64,000 bases of DNA from Salvator merianae (GCA_003586115.2 QVOM02000001.1:12715610-12779609), one strand, 5' to 3'; counted from the stretch's first letter, positions 1 through 15,200 are shown. Program-made: numbers and translations. The notes: generated from the letters alone by a model not told the origin.

Positions 1-256
1 CCCGGTCAGCGTCTCTCGGATTAGCACTTCCTATGCTTCCTCCAGCTATGGGGGCGGCAGCAGGTTTGGAGGGGCCGGCAGTAGCTTCCGAGTGGCATCC
101 GCTGGTGGCGCGGGGGGCATCACCGCGGTCAGTGTCAACAAAAGCCTCTTGGCGCCGCTCAACCTGGAGATTGACCCCAACCTTCAGCAAGTGAGGACCA
201 AGGAGAAGGAGGAGATCAAGACGCTGAACAACAAGTTTGCCAACTTAATCGACAAG
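1..256 (+). CDS. KRT8: KRT8 exon 1 (partial): head domain and start of coil 1A
   Basis: The frame starts at position 2 and gives 85 codons: a Ser/Gly/Arg head, then [16 protein letters not shown] and the beginning of coil 1A. The exon ends in phase 0 at AAG, followed by donor GTGGGT at 257. The codon at 152-154 (GCG, Ala) sits where human K8 has the phosphorylated Ser of LLSPL. Confidence 0.95.
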
Positions 257-3200
257 GTGGGTGCTTGGCTTGTACGCCGTCTCCTTCGGAAGAAGGGCCA
301 GAAGCAAAGGTGAAGGAGCTCGGGTGGGTATCTCTGCGCTTTCCGTAGAATCCACGCAGCATCAACGAAGTAAACGATGTGGGCAGACAGGCCCCTGCGC
401 TCTAGGAGTGCACAGTCCCGACAATAAACTGAAAGACAGAAGGAGGGGAGGCTTGGGCAAATGAAATTGCGTGCTTGGTGATTGCTCAGAGCAGGGATTC
501 GGGGAATAAGTCCCTGAATAGCAGGTCTGGCACTTGGAAGGGGAAAGAGTTTACCCGTGATTAAGTTCCTGCAAGTCCCGTTTCCCTTCTCTGTTAGCTT
601 TTGTCAGCTCATCTATCCGGTGCGGAGGAAGGTGGAGGTGAGGGTGTTAGCCAGGTCCCTGGAGTGTTTCCAAAGGGAAGGGAGGCCCAAGAGAACCTGG
701 TAAAGAAAGGGAAATTTAGCCCTAAACTTTGTAACCAGCTGGTGACCTGGATAAGAAGCCGGCGTCCAAAGATTGTCTGGCGAGAATAAGTTCCCTCACT
801 GAACAGTTTTTTCTTGACCTTCCGTCGCTGCTCCAAGAGGAGAATCAGCCTTGTTCTTGTGTGTGTAACCGGTTACCAGACCAGTCTGGTGAGACGAAAG
901 CTCCGCCTGCAGGTGTAGGAGTCAAGGGCAAAACTTGGAAAAAGAAACAAACTTGCTAATCAGAAAAAGAGGAACTAAAAAGAAAAACGTAATGTCCTTC
1001 CACTTTTCTGACAATGAATTATTAGAGGGCATAAAATGTAATTACCTGCACCTTTGGAGGAAAAGTTAAGTTCCTCTTTCGGTAAAAAGACCTTGGCCAA
1101 AGCTTATGAATGATTAGGTTTAGTCTGCTGATAGAATGAGGAGTTGGCTGCTCAACTTAGACTCTGTTCATACATGTAGCAAAAAAGCACATCAGAGAGG
1201 GTAGTGTGTGCCCCTCTTGTTCTCATCCCATCTCCAGTCCACCTTTTCTAGCCTAGAATGTTCATGTGATGGGGGAGGGGCAGGCTGACATGGGAACAAT
1301 CCCACCTGCAAACCATCTCCAAGCTGCCTTGGAATGGGGTGGGGTTCTTCAGCGTGTGAACGCAGCCTCAGTTCTGCTTAACATTTACGACTGTCAGTGT
1401 GATTTAATATTTAGTTTTGACCATTGGAGAAGGGATGGGGACAAGTAAATATTTGAGAGAAGTGGAGCTGAGGGGTGGGAGGAAGTTATCCTGGTCTTGG
1501 AGCAACTTCTCCATTCACTGGGCTGGTGGAAGGGTAGGAAACAGAAAGTAGAAATTATTGTTGTCTGTATACTCCAGGATGAAAGTGGGGCTCATTGAAC
1601 CCCATCTGAGTCAATGCAGAGGGTTATAACCAGGTGAGTCATCCCTGGATTGTATCAAGCGGGAGGAAGTATGTGAGCCTTGGCACTGAATTGTTGAGTA
1701 TGGTGGGATGCTGCATTTACCTTGGTGGTTAAAGCAGAAAAGAGAGAGAGGCCACCACCTGAAATACGACATGTGCTCCATCCAAGGCACAATGTATTTT
1801 TAGATTTCACAGATAGCCCTTACAAGCTCATTGCTTCATTAGCATGCTTCAGGCCACCCTCAATACACTCATGGATGGGTTGTCTTCATGGGTGGGGTCC
1901 TTTTAGATTTGCGTGGCTTGCATCTGATGTTCAAATTGCATACAAGCATTTTATTGCCAGGAATATCCATTCAATTAACCATAGATTTTATCTTCAACAA
2001 GAGAAACTGTGGGCCAGTACTGCTCAAGAGCCTGAACTGGGTATAATAGCAGGTAGTGAGTACCATATGGTGAAGCCAGACACAATTCCTGTAATTACTT
2101 GTGTCAATATTAAATCAAGGGTGTTGACTTGTATATGCCTTGCAACTTCATGAGATCCATGAGCAGCCACCACTACACATTTTGGCTACTGTCAGAAGTG
2201 CAGATCACTACAACACCTGCCCTTGGACTGTGTAGTAGTTGGTGTGTTGGGGAAAACAGGCATGCAGTCACTCAGTCCTGGAGGTCCCACACTCTCTCCA
2301 TCTGTTAAGTCAACTGGTTAAATAGACATTAGAGCAGCCTTTGCTCAGTCTTAGACTGGTTCTGTTTGGGAAGCAGGGTACTCTGCCCATGCTTGAAAGA
2401 ACTCCTCCATGTTTGGCAGTGTGTTGTGTTACACATCAGGTGCATTTGATATTAAAAAGAGGTTCCATGTCTAGGAGAGAGATGGTACCCTCAGTGGGGG
2501 ACTGCTGCTTGTAGAAAGCACAGGTGTGACATGCTTGTTTCAAAACATGGCTTAATCTGTTGCAGTTGTGAGATGACAGAAATGTTGTTTATTCCAAGAT
2601 GTTTGCATAGCATGGAAAACTGAACATCGTTCCATCTACCTTCAGCTCCTTTCTCCTTGACAGCTAGCTTGCCTGTCCTCTGCCCTCAATCAGCTCAGTA
2701 GCTTCTGCTTTTCCCTGAGGCAGACTGGGGGCTGGAGATGTGTGGGACTCTATCCTCTTGCCAGACCAGACTACTTGGGAGTGAAAGAGAAGAGAGCCAC
2801 ACCTGTTAGAATAGTATAAGACAAATGTGTAATGCTGTGTAGTGATGCTGCTTGTGACAGAGTGAATGACACAGTTGTGAAGCAGAGGCTACTTTTAATG
2901 ACTTCCTTTGGCCACCACTGGTACTTGCCTCAGTAGTTTGTGACACGGCTCACAGGTTTTTCCTCTCTAATCTTTTGTGGAGGAATGCAACATTGTTTTG
3001 TGAAGAACAATTTGTTGAGCCAAGATAAGCAGGTGGAGCTCTTGTTGTCTGTCAGAACATGTTGCACAGAAGATTTTAAGGAGGTCTTCATGTGGGTAGT
3101 AATTTTATGCACGTACACCCTTCTCTCTAAGGGACTGGGGCAGGGAGAATTGTCTGTGGGATGGGTACATAAAGAGAGAAGAATGCTTTAGCACAGGATG

Positions 3201-6200
3201 GATCAACTGTGGGCTGCCCAAGTATTCCTGAACTCCAGCTACCATCCACTCTGGGCAATGAAAGAATGATGGGAACAGTTGTTTAGTGATGTCTGAAGGT
3301 CTACAGTTGAACCTCTTTGCTTAACAAGGTGGCATTGGGTCTTCTATACTGAAATTGTTCTCCTAGTGCCTGTACAAGCTGCTTCAGATATGCTGATGTG
3401 CTGTTTGCATTTTTTCCTTGTATTTCTTTTAGGTTGTTACTAGCTGGATGTATGCAATAGCTAGTAAACCAAATCCCCTCCCCATGATTCTTGTTTTCCA
3501 ACAAGCCCTGCTAGGAATTGATACTTTGATGATTTTTGGATCTGCAGGCAAAGCCAGGTTTCCTCAGTCGCTTGCATTTTAATAGCATCAGAGGTTTAAA
3601 TTGATATACAGTCCTGAGCTAACAGGAGTGGTGGCTGGTGGCCCAGAGGACAAGGCAGCTAAAAGGAAGTGGGATGGGTAGGTAGAGCTAGTGGTAGGGA
3701 ACACTTGGGTATTTCCTCACTTACTGTTTGGTGGACTGCTCTGGTGAGACTGGATCAGCTGGAGCAGTCTACCAGCTGGATGACTCCACGTGTCCTGGAC
3801 GGCTGTCATCTGCATTTGGATGGCTGTTCTGTGGTATCCAAAGCATGGGCTTTGGAGCCAGCCTTCATCATTTCTGACAGCCAGGAATGAAAGTTCTTGG
3901 CCTCAGAGCCCCCGAAGACCTATTTCAGTGGCATGCTTTGGTGCATCACTGAAATGGGTCCCCTGCTAAACCGGAACATGGAAGTGTGTGCTGTGTTTGT
4001 ATATCTCAGTGGTCTGATTTAGCACTTTTTAAAAGGTTTACTGGTGTCCCAGATAGGCAGCCATTGCTCTGTGCAATGCAGACAGAGCATACTAGCAAGG
4101 GACGGGGCCTCTCTGGTCTATACTAGTGTGTGGAAGAAAGAGGCTCTGAAGCAGACTATAGGGTGCACTGTAACAGATCACTGGTAAGTGCAGGAAACCC
4201 TCTTTGACTACACTATAATTCTATGCAAACCCCACTGAACATAATCAACGCTGAGGCCTGCCTTGCTCTTGTAGGCTGGTCACCCCTGGATAAGCGTATT
4301 ACTCCCAAATGTGGAAGGAGGATGTTCTAAAGGTGTGCATATGATATATGGTAGCTAATTATTATTATTATTTTAAAGAGGAGGAGATTGACTCACAAGA
4401 AGGCAGAGTCACATTGGCTTAAGATTCTGATCATTTACATCACTAACATAGATGCAAATTAAGAAATATTACTATTATAATACAAACAGATAATACAAAG
4501 CACCACACAAGTCAGAGAAGACTGTCTAGGGTGGCACACATCTAAGTTGACTGGTAAATCAGGTCTCATTAACACTTACGATCTCACAGTGGGATGCCTC
4601 AGAGAGACAGTGTTCTCAGAGAGACAGTGTCTGGTAGCGCAGCCCACATTGCACCCTGTTTCCTTCTGTTTGCCCAGATGGCATGCAGTGTTTGTACCCC
4701 TTAGATCTACTCCTGGGCTGCTGATCACACAAGCAATACTGTTTTCTATCTTACCAGTTTGGCATTTTGAAAGGGGAGGCTCCTGTGAAGTTAGGGCAAC
4801 CTTTATTGTGCAGGAAAAAAAATGGAAGGACATGAACAGGTCACAGGTCTTGGCCTCTGAACAACCCAGCAGATACAGGCCTGTCCTGTGCAATGTAGAA
4901 TTTGCAACTGCTCTGCTTTTACATTTCACATGTTCCTGGCCAACTTTCTGCTAAAGGTTTCTGACACTTGGAGCTGGGTGCTTTACACACAAGTCCAAAA
5001 GCAGAGCATGAGTGTAATAGCACTCTCCTCTGTTTTTTTTTTTCCTGTTTGTGTTTTTTACTGAGGAAGGCAGTTTTCCACATGCAAAGGACAATTTGTC
5101 AAAGTCAGCTCAGCCCATTCACTCCCGAATCTGGATAACCTTGCACATTACCCACCCATCCCTAAGTGGCTGGAAAAATGCAGACTGTGGGGCAGCATTG
5201 GAAGGTTGTGGTTTGGACATCTTTCACTCCTTCCAACCTGTTTGTTGAGGTCGGGGACTTACCTGGGATGAAAGAGGCTCCTGCCTGAGAAAAGCAAGGT
5301 GAGCCCCTCATGTTGTGTCAGCTATGACCAGAAACATGTGTGATAATAAATCCCAAGCTTAGAAGTCAGCCTTTTCTGCTTCCTGCTCCCTCCCCACAAA
5401 TAAGGGCTCACTCAATGGTAGTTTCATGCTAGGTGAGCTAAAATGTAACTCAGCATTCAGTGCATTTCCCCTCCCTCCCAACTGTGCTTTTTCTGATAAG
5501 CCAGCTGGTGCTGATTCCCAACCCTTGTGTTTGTAAACTTACCTGCCAGTTGGCCTGGAGTCTTCCTGTCGGGATTGTTGATACTAACTCCTGTATTTTT
5601 CTTCTACCACTTGCATTGCTCAATATACAGTCCACAGTAGATGTCTGTTTATTTTTTCCAGAAAACACCTTTGAGGTTAGGCTGAAAAGCAGTATTTGGC
5701 CCAAGGTTACTTGGTGATCAGACTCTTTGTATATGCAATATGCCCCATACCATGTACACAAGAGTAGCAGGAGTTACCTCTGCATCTTTTACCTGTATGT
5801 AGCCCTCTTGTTCTGATGAACTGCTTGTCCTAACCCAGGGTTTCCTACATTTTCAATTAAAAGTGAAGGCATCATTTTATTCCTGGATCCTCTGAAATTT
5901 CGGTTAGCCAAAGAGGCTGAGTCCATACATTAAACCAACTGAACTGGCCTTTTATTTCTTTATTTTTACGTCTTCTTTCAGGGCAAAACGGTCCTGTGTC
6001 CCTTTCCAAAATGATGTAAGAGGGTGCTTGTTACAAAAAGCAATAGCTTTAAAGGAGAGTAAATACTTGAGAGCACTATGGGAGGTCCTAATGGAAGAGT
6101 TGTGAGATCTTGTGCAAATTAGAAAAGAAAATGCCTTTTTTGAGAAGGTATCTTCCACCTGCCATTTTTATAAGTACTTATAAAGGCCTAAAGTATTTAG

Positions 6201-9200
6201 TCAGTTGTAATCTGTGGAAGGAGGCTGTTGTGGAAATTGATTGGAAGGAATCAAGGTAGAAAAATGAAGCGTGCAAGTAAAATGAATTCTGGATCACACC
6301 CAGGCCTATTTTGCCCGAGTGGCAACGACGGAACGCTTCCAAGCAGTGCGTGAAAGCAAAAGCCTACTGCCATTATTTCACAGTGGCTGGTTTTCAGAAG
6401 CATGGCAGCTCTGATTTTCAGAGATGAAGTGGCCCTGGTGACTATTAGCCATAGCCTTCTTTCCTTTGACAGCACCCGTCATAGCTTCAGCTTAAAGGTA
6501 CTTGGGAAGCTGGCAGTGACCCTCTAGGGTTTCGGATCATTGAGCCTGATTGTTGGTGGTGGAGTAATCTAGGCTGCTTGCTGGATCGCTCCATCTGCAC
6601 TGGGGAGCTGCAGCAACTTACCAGAAGTTGCTGGACGTTTTCCTGAAGCCATCCAGTGGTGGTCTGCTTTTTAACAGTCCACACGCTTACCAGGAGTATA
6701 CAGATTGCTCCTGGATGCCAGCATCTGCACTCTTTTCAGGGTGTAACACAGAAAGTGGGCGTGGCAACATGACTGCAGCTGGTGTCCAGATTGCCTGGTA
6801 TGCTGTTGTGGCTGTTGCCTTGGTGATCCATGCAGCCCCGGGCTGACCATTCGAACTTCAAGCGCTGCTGGCAAGTAGAGAGCTAGTTTAGCATTTGAAG
6901 TGCAAATGGCCGCCATTGCACTTGATCTTCACTGGCCTGATACGGTATTGTTATACCATATCAGGCTAGCAAGACGAGAACAGGCCCATTGCGCCCCCCC
7001 CCCCAGTCATAATTAGGGATGCTAGCGGTTGATCTTGGAATCTTTGGCATGTAAAACGTATTATTTGGCTTAAGTTCCACATCTTGTGGCAAATCTCACT
7101 TTGTGGTGTTTGCTGCATGTAAAAACAAGGCTTTTTGTATACTAGTTTATTGGATGATCCTGGGTTTAAGTACTGCCAAAGAGAAAACCACCTCCTTCCT
7201 CCTTATCTAACAGCATGCATAATTTTAGAATCCTCTTTAATGCAACTCCTTATTCACTTTTTCTTCTAAACTCAGAATTATTTGTCTTTGTAGGGTACTT
7301 GTTTCAGCTCAGCGTACAAGGGTTCTAGGCACGGATAGGCTGTATCCCATGATCAACCACAGCCGCCATGAAGAATTACCAGCAGTGATGGGAAATGCAT
7401 TCATCAACATCTGGAAGGCCCATTGTTACCTACCTCTAATCTTAATTTATGAGAGCCTCTAATTATTTAACATATTCCTCACAGTGTACCAGCTATGTTC
7501 CAGTTGCGGCTGAACTAAGACTTCCGTGAGTTTTAGCCAGGCTGGCCAAGTGCAAGGACTCATGGGAACTGTAGTTAAACAACATCTGGAAGGCAGCTTT
7601 AGTTTGTCCTGCCTAATACAGTGCACATTTTGGGAATGCTTTACCTAATCCATTTGGCACTAACAGAAGCAGCAGTTGTACAGGCCACTGGGTGGTTTCT
7701 CTCCTTGAGGAACAATGGTAGCAAACTGTGCTATAATAAATATGATACTGTTTGAGCTTCTGAATACAGGCTGTGATCGAACATAACAAAAGGGGCACTT
7801 TGGAGACATCTCAGAAAGATAGTGGGTAGCCCTTGTGTCCCCAGCCTTCTCTAATCCCCCTTTTCTAGCATGGAATGTCTATGGGGGGGAGGGGTAGACT
7901 GGTGTATGTGAACAATCGCACCTTGAAGCCTTCAATAAAACACCTCAGAGATGCTTTTTCTTCCTTTCTTTTCCTGTGTCTGATCACAGCCTAAGATGTA
8001 GCTGGGGCTCTCCACATGGGCCTACAATTGGATGGTATCCCTTCTGTTCATCCCTAGGTTCGCTTCCTGGAGCAGCAGAATAAGATGCTGGAAACCAAAT
8101 GGAGTCTCCTACAGAACCAGAAGGTCACCCGAAGCAACATGGACAGTATGTTTGAGGCCTACATTAACAATCTGCGTAGGCAACTAGAAGGCTTGGGCCA
8201 GGAGAGAACCAGGCTGGATGTTGAGTTGGTTAACATGCAAGGCCTTGTGGAAGAATTCAAGACAAAGTGAGTGTGGTGGTATCAGCAAGGGGAATGGAAA
8301 AACTGAGTGTCAATCTATCTTATCTGTCTCTGAATAAACAGGATTAACCGAAAGCTCACAGTCCCTACCTGGTACTATATGTGAAATTCCATGCCCTGCC
8401 TGGAAACTAAGACAATTCTGAAACAATTGCATTGTTGCATTGTCTTTCTCTTTTAAATAAATTACTAGTCCTCAGATATCGTGAACATTTCTCTCCTCCC
8501 TTAAACTTTAGCAGTGGTTGCTAATGATTTGGAGTCTGTTTCCTGTTTCCTTTTGCTGCCCTCCTCTCTGATTAATATGGATGTGATAGCTCTAAGCTTT
8601 TAGATATGGTTAGTATAACCAGGGGGCTAGTCAAATTTATTGCATGTCATATCATTTTCACGCTTGCATGCAATCCTCACCTTTCTGTTGCCCATTGGTG
8701 ACAGGAAATCCTGCATGGCTTAAAGGCATTGTGATCCTGAACCTGGAATTGGGTCCAAGGCCTTAGGGCACAAGTCATACAAAATTTACCCAACCAGCAG
8801 CACACAACATGGCATGTCATTTGTGTGGCATTAGGGTCAATTCCAATTGAGGGAAAACCAGCTAATGGGACAGTGGATGTTTTTTATGCTTTCTGACCCT
8901 GAAAGCTGAGAATTGAACGTTTCAGAGGCAAATTTTATTAGGCCATAGGCCTCCAGTTTAACCAGGGCTTGACGTTGATTAGTTGAGCGTGGCGAGGAGA
9001 GATTGCAGTCAGGGGTTAAGACTGCACTTAAGGTTGGTTGGTGCCAAAGAAGAATTGTAAATGGGAGGAGAGGAATGAATTCCAGGGATGGGTGTAAGAA
9101 AGGGAGTGGTTGGTCTTATGGCCTGGCTCTGCCCCTCACTCCCTGCTTTGAGTGTTGCCAGTGGTCTTTGGGAATGTGAAATAGGTCTACAACAACAATG

Positions 9201-12200
9201 TTGTATAAAAGGCACGAGTTACACAGCAATTCTTTCCTCAGCTTTCCTCAGATACTGTCCATAGGATTTTCAAATGCTTTTTGCAAGTGGCTTCTGCAGA
9301 GGGAGAAAATAAACCGAAGAGGAGGATTTGGATCCTTCAGAGTATTCTAGGGAGGGAAGGAGAAATTCAGTCTTGCTTAGTCTAGTTGCTCTCGTGTCTC
9401 CGTCTTATCCTAAGCCTTATACACACATCAGATGACAAGAGCTTGCTGTTCTTCCAGTACCTACTGAGCTGGCTGCCAAGTGCAGCAACACCCCATCAGT
9501 GGGGTAAACCAACCAGTCTTTCCACTGCTTGCTTGCTTTCAAAATCAGGCTGACACAGAGGGACACCTGCCTGTTCCCTGTGGCAGATGGTGCTCTTCCT
9601 GTATGCATCTCAAAACATACTTGCTGAAGAATAGTACCGCGTTGCTAGGATTTCCCTGAGCTTCCCTATTTTCCAGAAGTTCAGGAGAGCATACAAGTGG
9701 AGTCTGGAAATTCAACAGGAAGGCACCTTCGAGAGCCAGAAAGGGATTCCAGCGTCACTTGCTGATCAGACGATGAGTGTGCACTGAGCAATCTCTGGTG
9801 CTGGCTTTGATGACATGTTGCAAAGGGAGGCAGTCACTAGCAACCTGCACAGCACTCTCATGCAGGTGTGGAGCTAAGACTGTGATTGGAAACCTCCCCT
9901 AGGCCTCCCTAAAGGGCCTTCTGTTCCACCTGTGGACCAAAATGTAGTTCAGAGAGATCAAAAGGGTGCCTTTTGGTAACAAGCCTTGAGCCTTCCCCAC
10001 CATCATTTTGGTGCTGATTGTCAGACCCAGAGTTAGTTTTAGAGGAGTCAGAGGTACCCTGAATGGGCCCTATTAAAACCCCATCACTGATTTTATGCAC
10101 AGGAACACTAAAGCTACCTTTCTATGCACAGTTGGGTTTTTTTTCCCTCAACAAATGCAGATTTTGCATTGTTAACTATTGCCTTCAGGCTGGAGAGACA
10201 GGCAGGATGCCTTTAAAGGCCATTTTCAGGGAGTCAAGAACAGGGGAAGGTTTTATTTCACCTTCTGCTTGAGAATGCCCAGAATCAATTGGTGGGCCAT
10301 TGTATGAGATGGAATGCTGGACTAGAAGGGCCGTGTCCTGATCCAGGAGGGCTCCTCTTATGTTCCGTTATAATGTAGAATGTCCCCTCTCCATGTTTGG
10401 GACATCTGCGCTTATGTGGCATGATGAAACTGTTTTGGCTGCCTGTCACAGAACGACTACAGTGGATCCTGAAAAAAATATAAAAAATGGACGAAAGCTG
10501 CTGCTTTGCCCGTCTGTTTAACAGAGTGAAAGGAAAGGAAGTTGTTCATTTGGAGGGGGAGCGGCACATAGTTGAACTTTCAACAGAGTAGGCACTGTGG
10601 GGAGGAACTATTGAACACTGAGAACAGAAAATATTTTGGTGGTTTAATGTTTGTTTTCAGTGGAATTAAGAACTTTAACAATAAGGTACCAGCTAAGGCT
10701 TCTGAGTGTATGTGGATGTCTGTAGGGATGCCAGGTCTGTAGCATTGATAGCTGGCTCATTGCAGCTGGAGTGGAGTATTTTGAGCTGTTAGCACAAGCT
10801 ATATTCCTTAGGTATGCCTTTAACCAAGAGGGCAATTTTGTTTGCTCTCAAGTCAAAATAGGGAGGGCTACTGTATAGTAAAGAAATCATAAATACTGTA
10901 GAACTGGCTGAGAACCATAGGCAAGCACGACAGATGATTACTTGGTAACAAAGCTAAAGATGCAGTTCTATGAACACTTGGATCACTTCTGGGAAAATGT
11001 GCATTGTAGAGTTTGGAAAAATTGTTGCAGCAGATTCATAAAGAACAGTTTGTTCTAGGAATATTTAAAGAATGCATGTATGTAACAGGAAGCAAAATCA
11101 GTTTTTAATCCTGATCCCTGTGTAGAAAAATTGTAACTGACGACGAGTTGCATTTTTTGTATATATGCAATTCTAGATAGTTCTGCAGCCATTATAGCCA
11201 CAAAGGGGGTTCTAATGGCAGTGGCTATGCTTCAGAAAAGATGTGGGTTCCCTGCACCATATAAAATGCATCTCACCACCTCATGAGCTGCATAAAGGTG
11301 CTGAAGAGATAAAGCAGCTGATAGTCCTGGACTTTTTAACTGCATGTCCCTAAACTAATTCACAGAATGTTAATTAATCTGTGGAATACCCTGTCAATGT
11401 ACTACTAATCTAACTAGCCTTTGTCTTGGTTTCCTTCTTTTAAAAACAAGCTTTCTTGCATGTTTGGATGTTTTTAAGATGTCCTCTTTTTCATCACGGT
11501 GATCAGCAAATCTTTTAAAGATGTTAACTGAAACCAGAGAATAGCAGAATAGTGTTTTATATGGATGTTCAGCCAGATTATTTTTAACAAACAAAAGCAT
11601 ATGATGAATTTGTGAGCTGAAGTGTTCTGAGACTTAAGTGTTGCATAAAAGCCTCTGATTTAAAAGGTCTTCACTGTATTATTTAAGACATTTCCATACT
11701 GCTTCTTTATCTAAAAAGTCTTGAAGTGGTGAACAATCAGACTTTAAGACAAGGTTAAAACTGTTTTAAAACAGAATAATAAACAGTGATAAAAATGGTT
11801 AAACTGTAACCCCAGATAAGCACAGGATGGTTGGAAGGAGGTTAGGCCTTTTTGCGCAAGATCAGAGAAAGTGTTTGGTCATGGTACAAATTACTCTGTT
11901 TTGGCTTAATTTGTAATCTAAATTAATCAAGGCTTGCTCCTCTTCCCCATAGGTACGAAGAAGAAATCAACCATCGCACTGAAAAGGAGAATGAATTTGT
12001 CCTTCTGAAGAAGGTAACTGACAGAGCTTACATGTTTCTTAGCTGATGGTGCTCATGTCTCAGGAGGACTTCATAGGAGACTCTGTTGTAACGGTGGCTT
12101 GTGCTCTGCCCTTTTTAGGATGTGGATGAGGCCTATATGAACAAGGTTGAGCTGGAGTCTCGTCTGGAATGTTTGACTGATGAGATCAACTTTCTGAGGC

Positions 12201-15200
12201 AGCTTTATGATGAGGTAGGTGTTCAAAGAAACAAGATAGTTTGGGTGATAGGAAACACCAAAGAAAATGTATAACTGGTAAGAAGTGTAGTTTAGTTTCC
12301 ATAGATAGGAATGCTTTTTAAGAAAACAAATGCCAGATGTGCTGCTGATTAAATGCAGAGTAGAAAAGGTTGTGTGTATCAATGTTACCTTCTTCAATAC
12401 AGCCTGGAATGACCAATGAGCCTCATCCTTGGACTTTTCATTTGCTTATTCTAATGGTGGGTCCCAAGGGCTGCCACCCATTGCTAATTTCTGTGAGGTC
12501 TGCTTTGGTTTTGCAACAGGCGTTATTGCAAGGCAGAAGAACTGTGATAAGCATAATATATCCATATTTGGGGCAGAGGGGGGAAAGGAGTCTGAACAAT
12601 CAGTTATTCAATTTCAGTCAGGTCTGCTTTTTTGTCATTTGTATTTTAAGCAAGGAAAGTGTCCAGGAGTTAGTAAAAAGAAAATAAAGTCCATTTGCAA
12701 ATCAAAACTTGAAAACCCCAGATGTTAACATGTGTGGTGATTCTAGAATAATGCTGCTCAACCACTGTATGATTGGATGACAACAGTTTCTATCATCTTC
12801 AGAAAATTCCTGAATGCTCTTCATGCTTCAAGAGCATGGTGGGAGTTGTAGTCCACTACCCGTTGGGGCATACTAGTTAAGCACTGTTTTAGGTGCTGTC
12901 TTTGTATAATTACGGCCTTTTGTTTTGTATGCCTTTATTTATTTAATATTTCTATCCTGCCCTATACCCAAAGGTCTCAGGTTGGGTCACAATAAAATCA
13001 CTATGCATACAGATAAAATGAATTGGCTATCATGGAGAATGCCCTCCCATGTGCCCTACTCCCTTAACTGCTGAAAGGGGTGGCACTGCCAAGAGGGCCT
13101 CTGGCAGATCTTAAGGTATAGGCAGGTCTATATGAGAGGAGGCAGGTCTATATTGGAGCTGAAACCATTTAGGGCCTTACTAGTTAACATAAATACCTTG
13201 AACTGGGCTGAGTAGCAAATAGGTAGCCAGTGCAGTTCTTTTAGGACTGGTGTGATGTATGTCTGGCCAGCAATGACCATTAGCAATCATGCTGTTGCAT
13301 TCTGCACCAGTTGCATTTTCTGAACCATCTTCAAGGGCAGCCTCAGGTGCAACAGTCCAGTCTGGTTACCAGAACATGGATTACTGTGACTTGACTTTCT
13401 CTGCCCAGTAAGGCTGTTGCTGGTGAATGAGCCATAGCTGGAAATAGGTGCTCCTGAACACCACCATCATCTGAGTTTCAAGTGTCAGCGCAGAGTCCAA
13501 GAATACCCCCAAATTATGCGCCTGTCGCTTCCAGGAAAAACAATCCCATTGAGGGCAGAATGCTTCCCTTTGCGGACTCAAGACCCCATAATACACTGCA
13601 ACTCCATCTTGCCTGGATTCAGTTTCAGTTTATTGGCCCGCATCAAGCCCATCACTGCTTCCAAGCACCTGTCAAGTAATTTGACCAATTCGGATGGCAC
13701 AGAGGGAGAGAGAGAGAGGTGTCGTCTGTGTATTGATGGCACCTCACTCAAACTCCTGATGGCTTCTCCCAGTGGCTTCATAAGAGAGCATAGGAGGAAA
13801 GATCGATCCCTGAGGAACTTCACAGGTGGGTGATTAGGATGTTGAGCAGATATCTCCCACAACCCCACTCTGGCATCTACCTTTAAGATAGGAGTGGAAC
13901 CATTGCAATATGGTGCCTCCAATTTCCAAAGTCTGTAGCTTTTCCAGAAGGATTTTATGGTCAATCATATCAAAAGCTGCTGAGAGATCCAAGAGAGCCA
14001 ACATCTAATTCTTAGCATAACCTGGTATACATCACCAAAAAAAGAATACAAAATAGGATTCAAATGGATATGCAACTTGATTTGTCCTCAAACATGGGTG
14101 GTACAGCATGGAATGGAATGAAGAAGAGAAATGTCTCCTTCCCTGCTGATATTTCCTGCTGCTCCTGCAGCAGAACTCCTCTCTGGCTGCTGCTCGGGCA
14201 GCTGAAAAGTATTGTGATGTTACAAACCCCCCTCTTTGAAGATTTCACAAGATAGCAGCAGAACTGTTGTTCACAATAGTCTGCTGGTGTGGGTGCTCAA
14301 CCCAGTTAAGGGCAGACAGTTGACATGCTGTGGTGATGCTAATGTTACACCAATGTTCCTTGTCGATGCTAATGTAGAGACATGTTTGTAATTAAATCCA
14401 TAATGACTAGCATTCTGAAAGAAATACGATGCCCTGTGGCAAAGAGAGAATAGCAGGGAAGTGTTGTTTTTACAGAGTCTGCTACCAACATGCTATTGTC
14501 AAGGCTCTTTATGCTCCCCTTTATTATTGTTTTTCAAATTCACCTCTGACGGCTTGCGTTTAAGGTTTACCTTGTGGTCAGCTTTATTAACCAGTGACAC
14601 AGAAAAGCAGGTTTCCAATGTAACAAATGCCCAGGGCTCTTGTTTCTCTTCTCTCAGTGTTGTATACAAGATGTTAGGTTTTTTTCATAATTTACTTCAT
14701 TGATCAAAATGATGACTGCAGATTTTTTTTATTATTATTTTCCTCTTTTGGATTTAGCTTTTGAAAAATCCAGTGTGCAAAGATTTAGGAGATCTTGTTT
14801 AAAAAAGGCTTATGATGGTTTACTTCCTAGAAAACTGTGGAGCCGTTTTTAGGATAATTTGCCATTTGCATTTTTAAAATTTTATTTTTACATAAAAATG
14901 GCTGCAGTGTTTCACAAATTTGGTGGAAGAAGCAAAGTATCTGTTTCAGAGTTCTCCTCATTCTCTCCAAATATAACTATTTCCAGGATTCAGTTGAGAA
15001 ATTGGCAAGTTAAGATTTTTTTTTAAAAAAACCATTGCATTAATAATCCATACTACATACCTCTGATCTTAAACAAAAGGCTGAGAAGTGATTTTTATAA
15101 TCCAGAAATGCCCTTGAGCTTTGTTAGTTATTCCTGCAATTTGTACGTTATGAAAGTCTGGTCAAAAAGCAAGGGTGTGTATATTAACATGTTATAAATA

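Larger units (their letters stand above)
257..8057 (+). other. KRT8 intron 1 with four inserted TIR elements
   Basis: This 7.8-kb intron contains TIR elements at about 1,159-1,370, 3,707-4,200, 6,631-6,988 and 7,769-7,992, listed separately. A 16-bp unit is repeated in tandem near 4,606-4,636. The remainder shows no recognisable gene or RNA. Confidence 0.8.

Noticed and set aside
1722..2153. 143-codon open stretch in KRT8 intron 1
   Set aside because: No family resemblance, low-complexity start, no promoter or conserved motif seen.
4547..4954. Overlapping open stretches on both strands (135 and 117 codons)
   Set aside because: Neither shows a known motif. Mirror open frames are expected by chance in stop-poor DNA.
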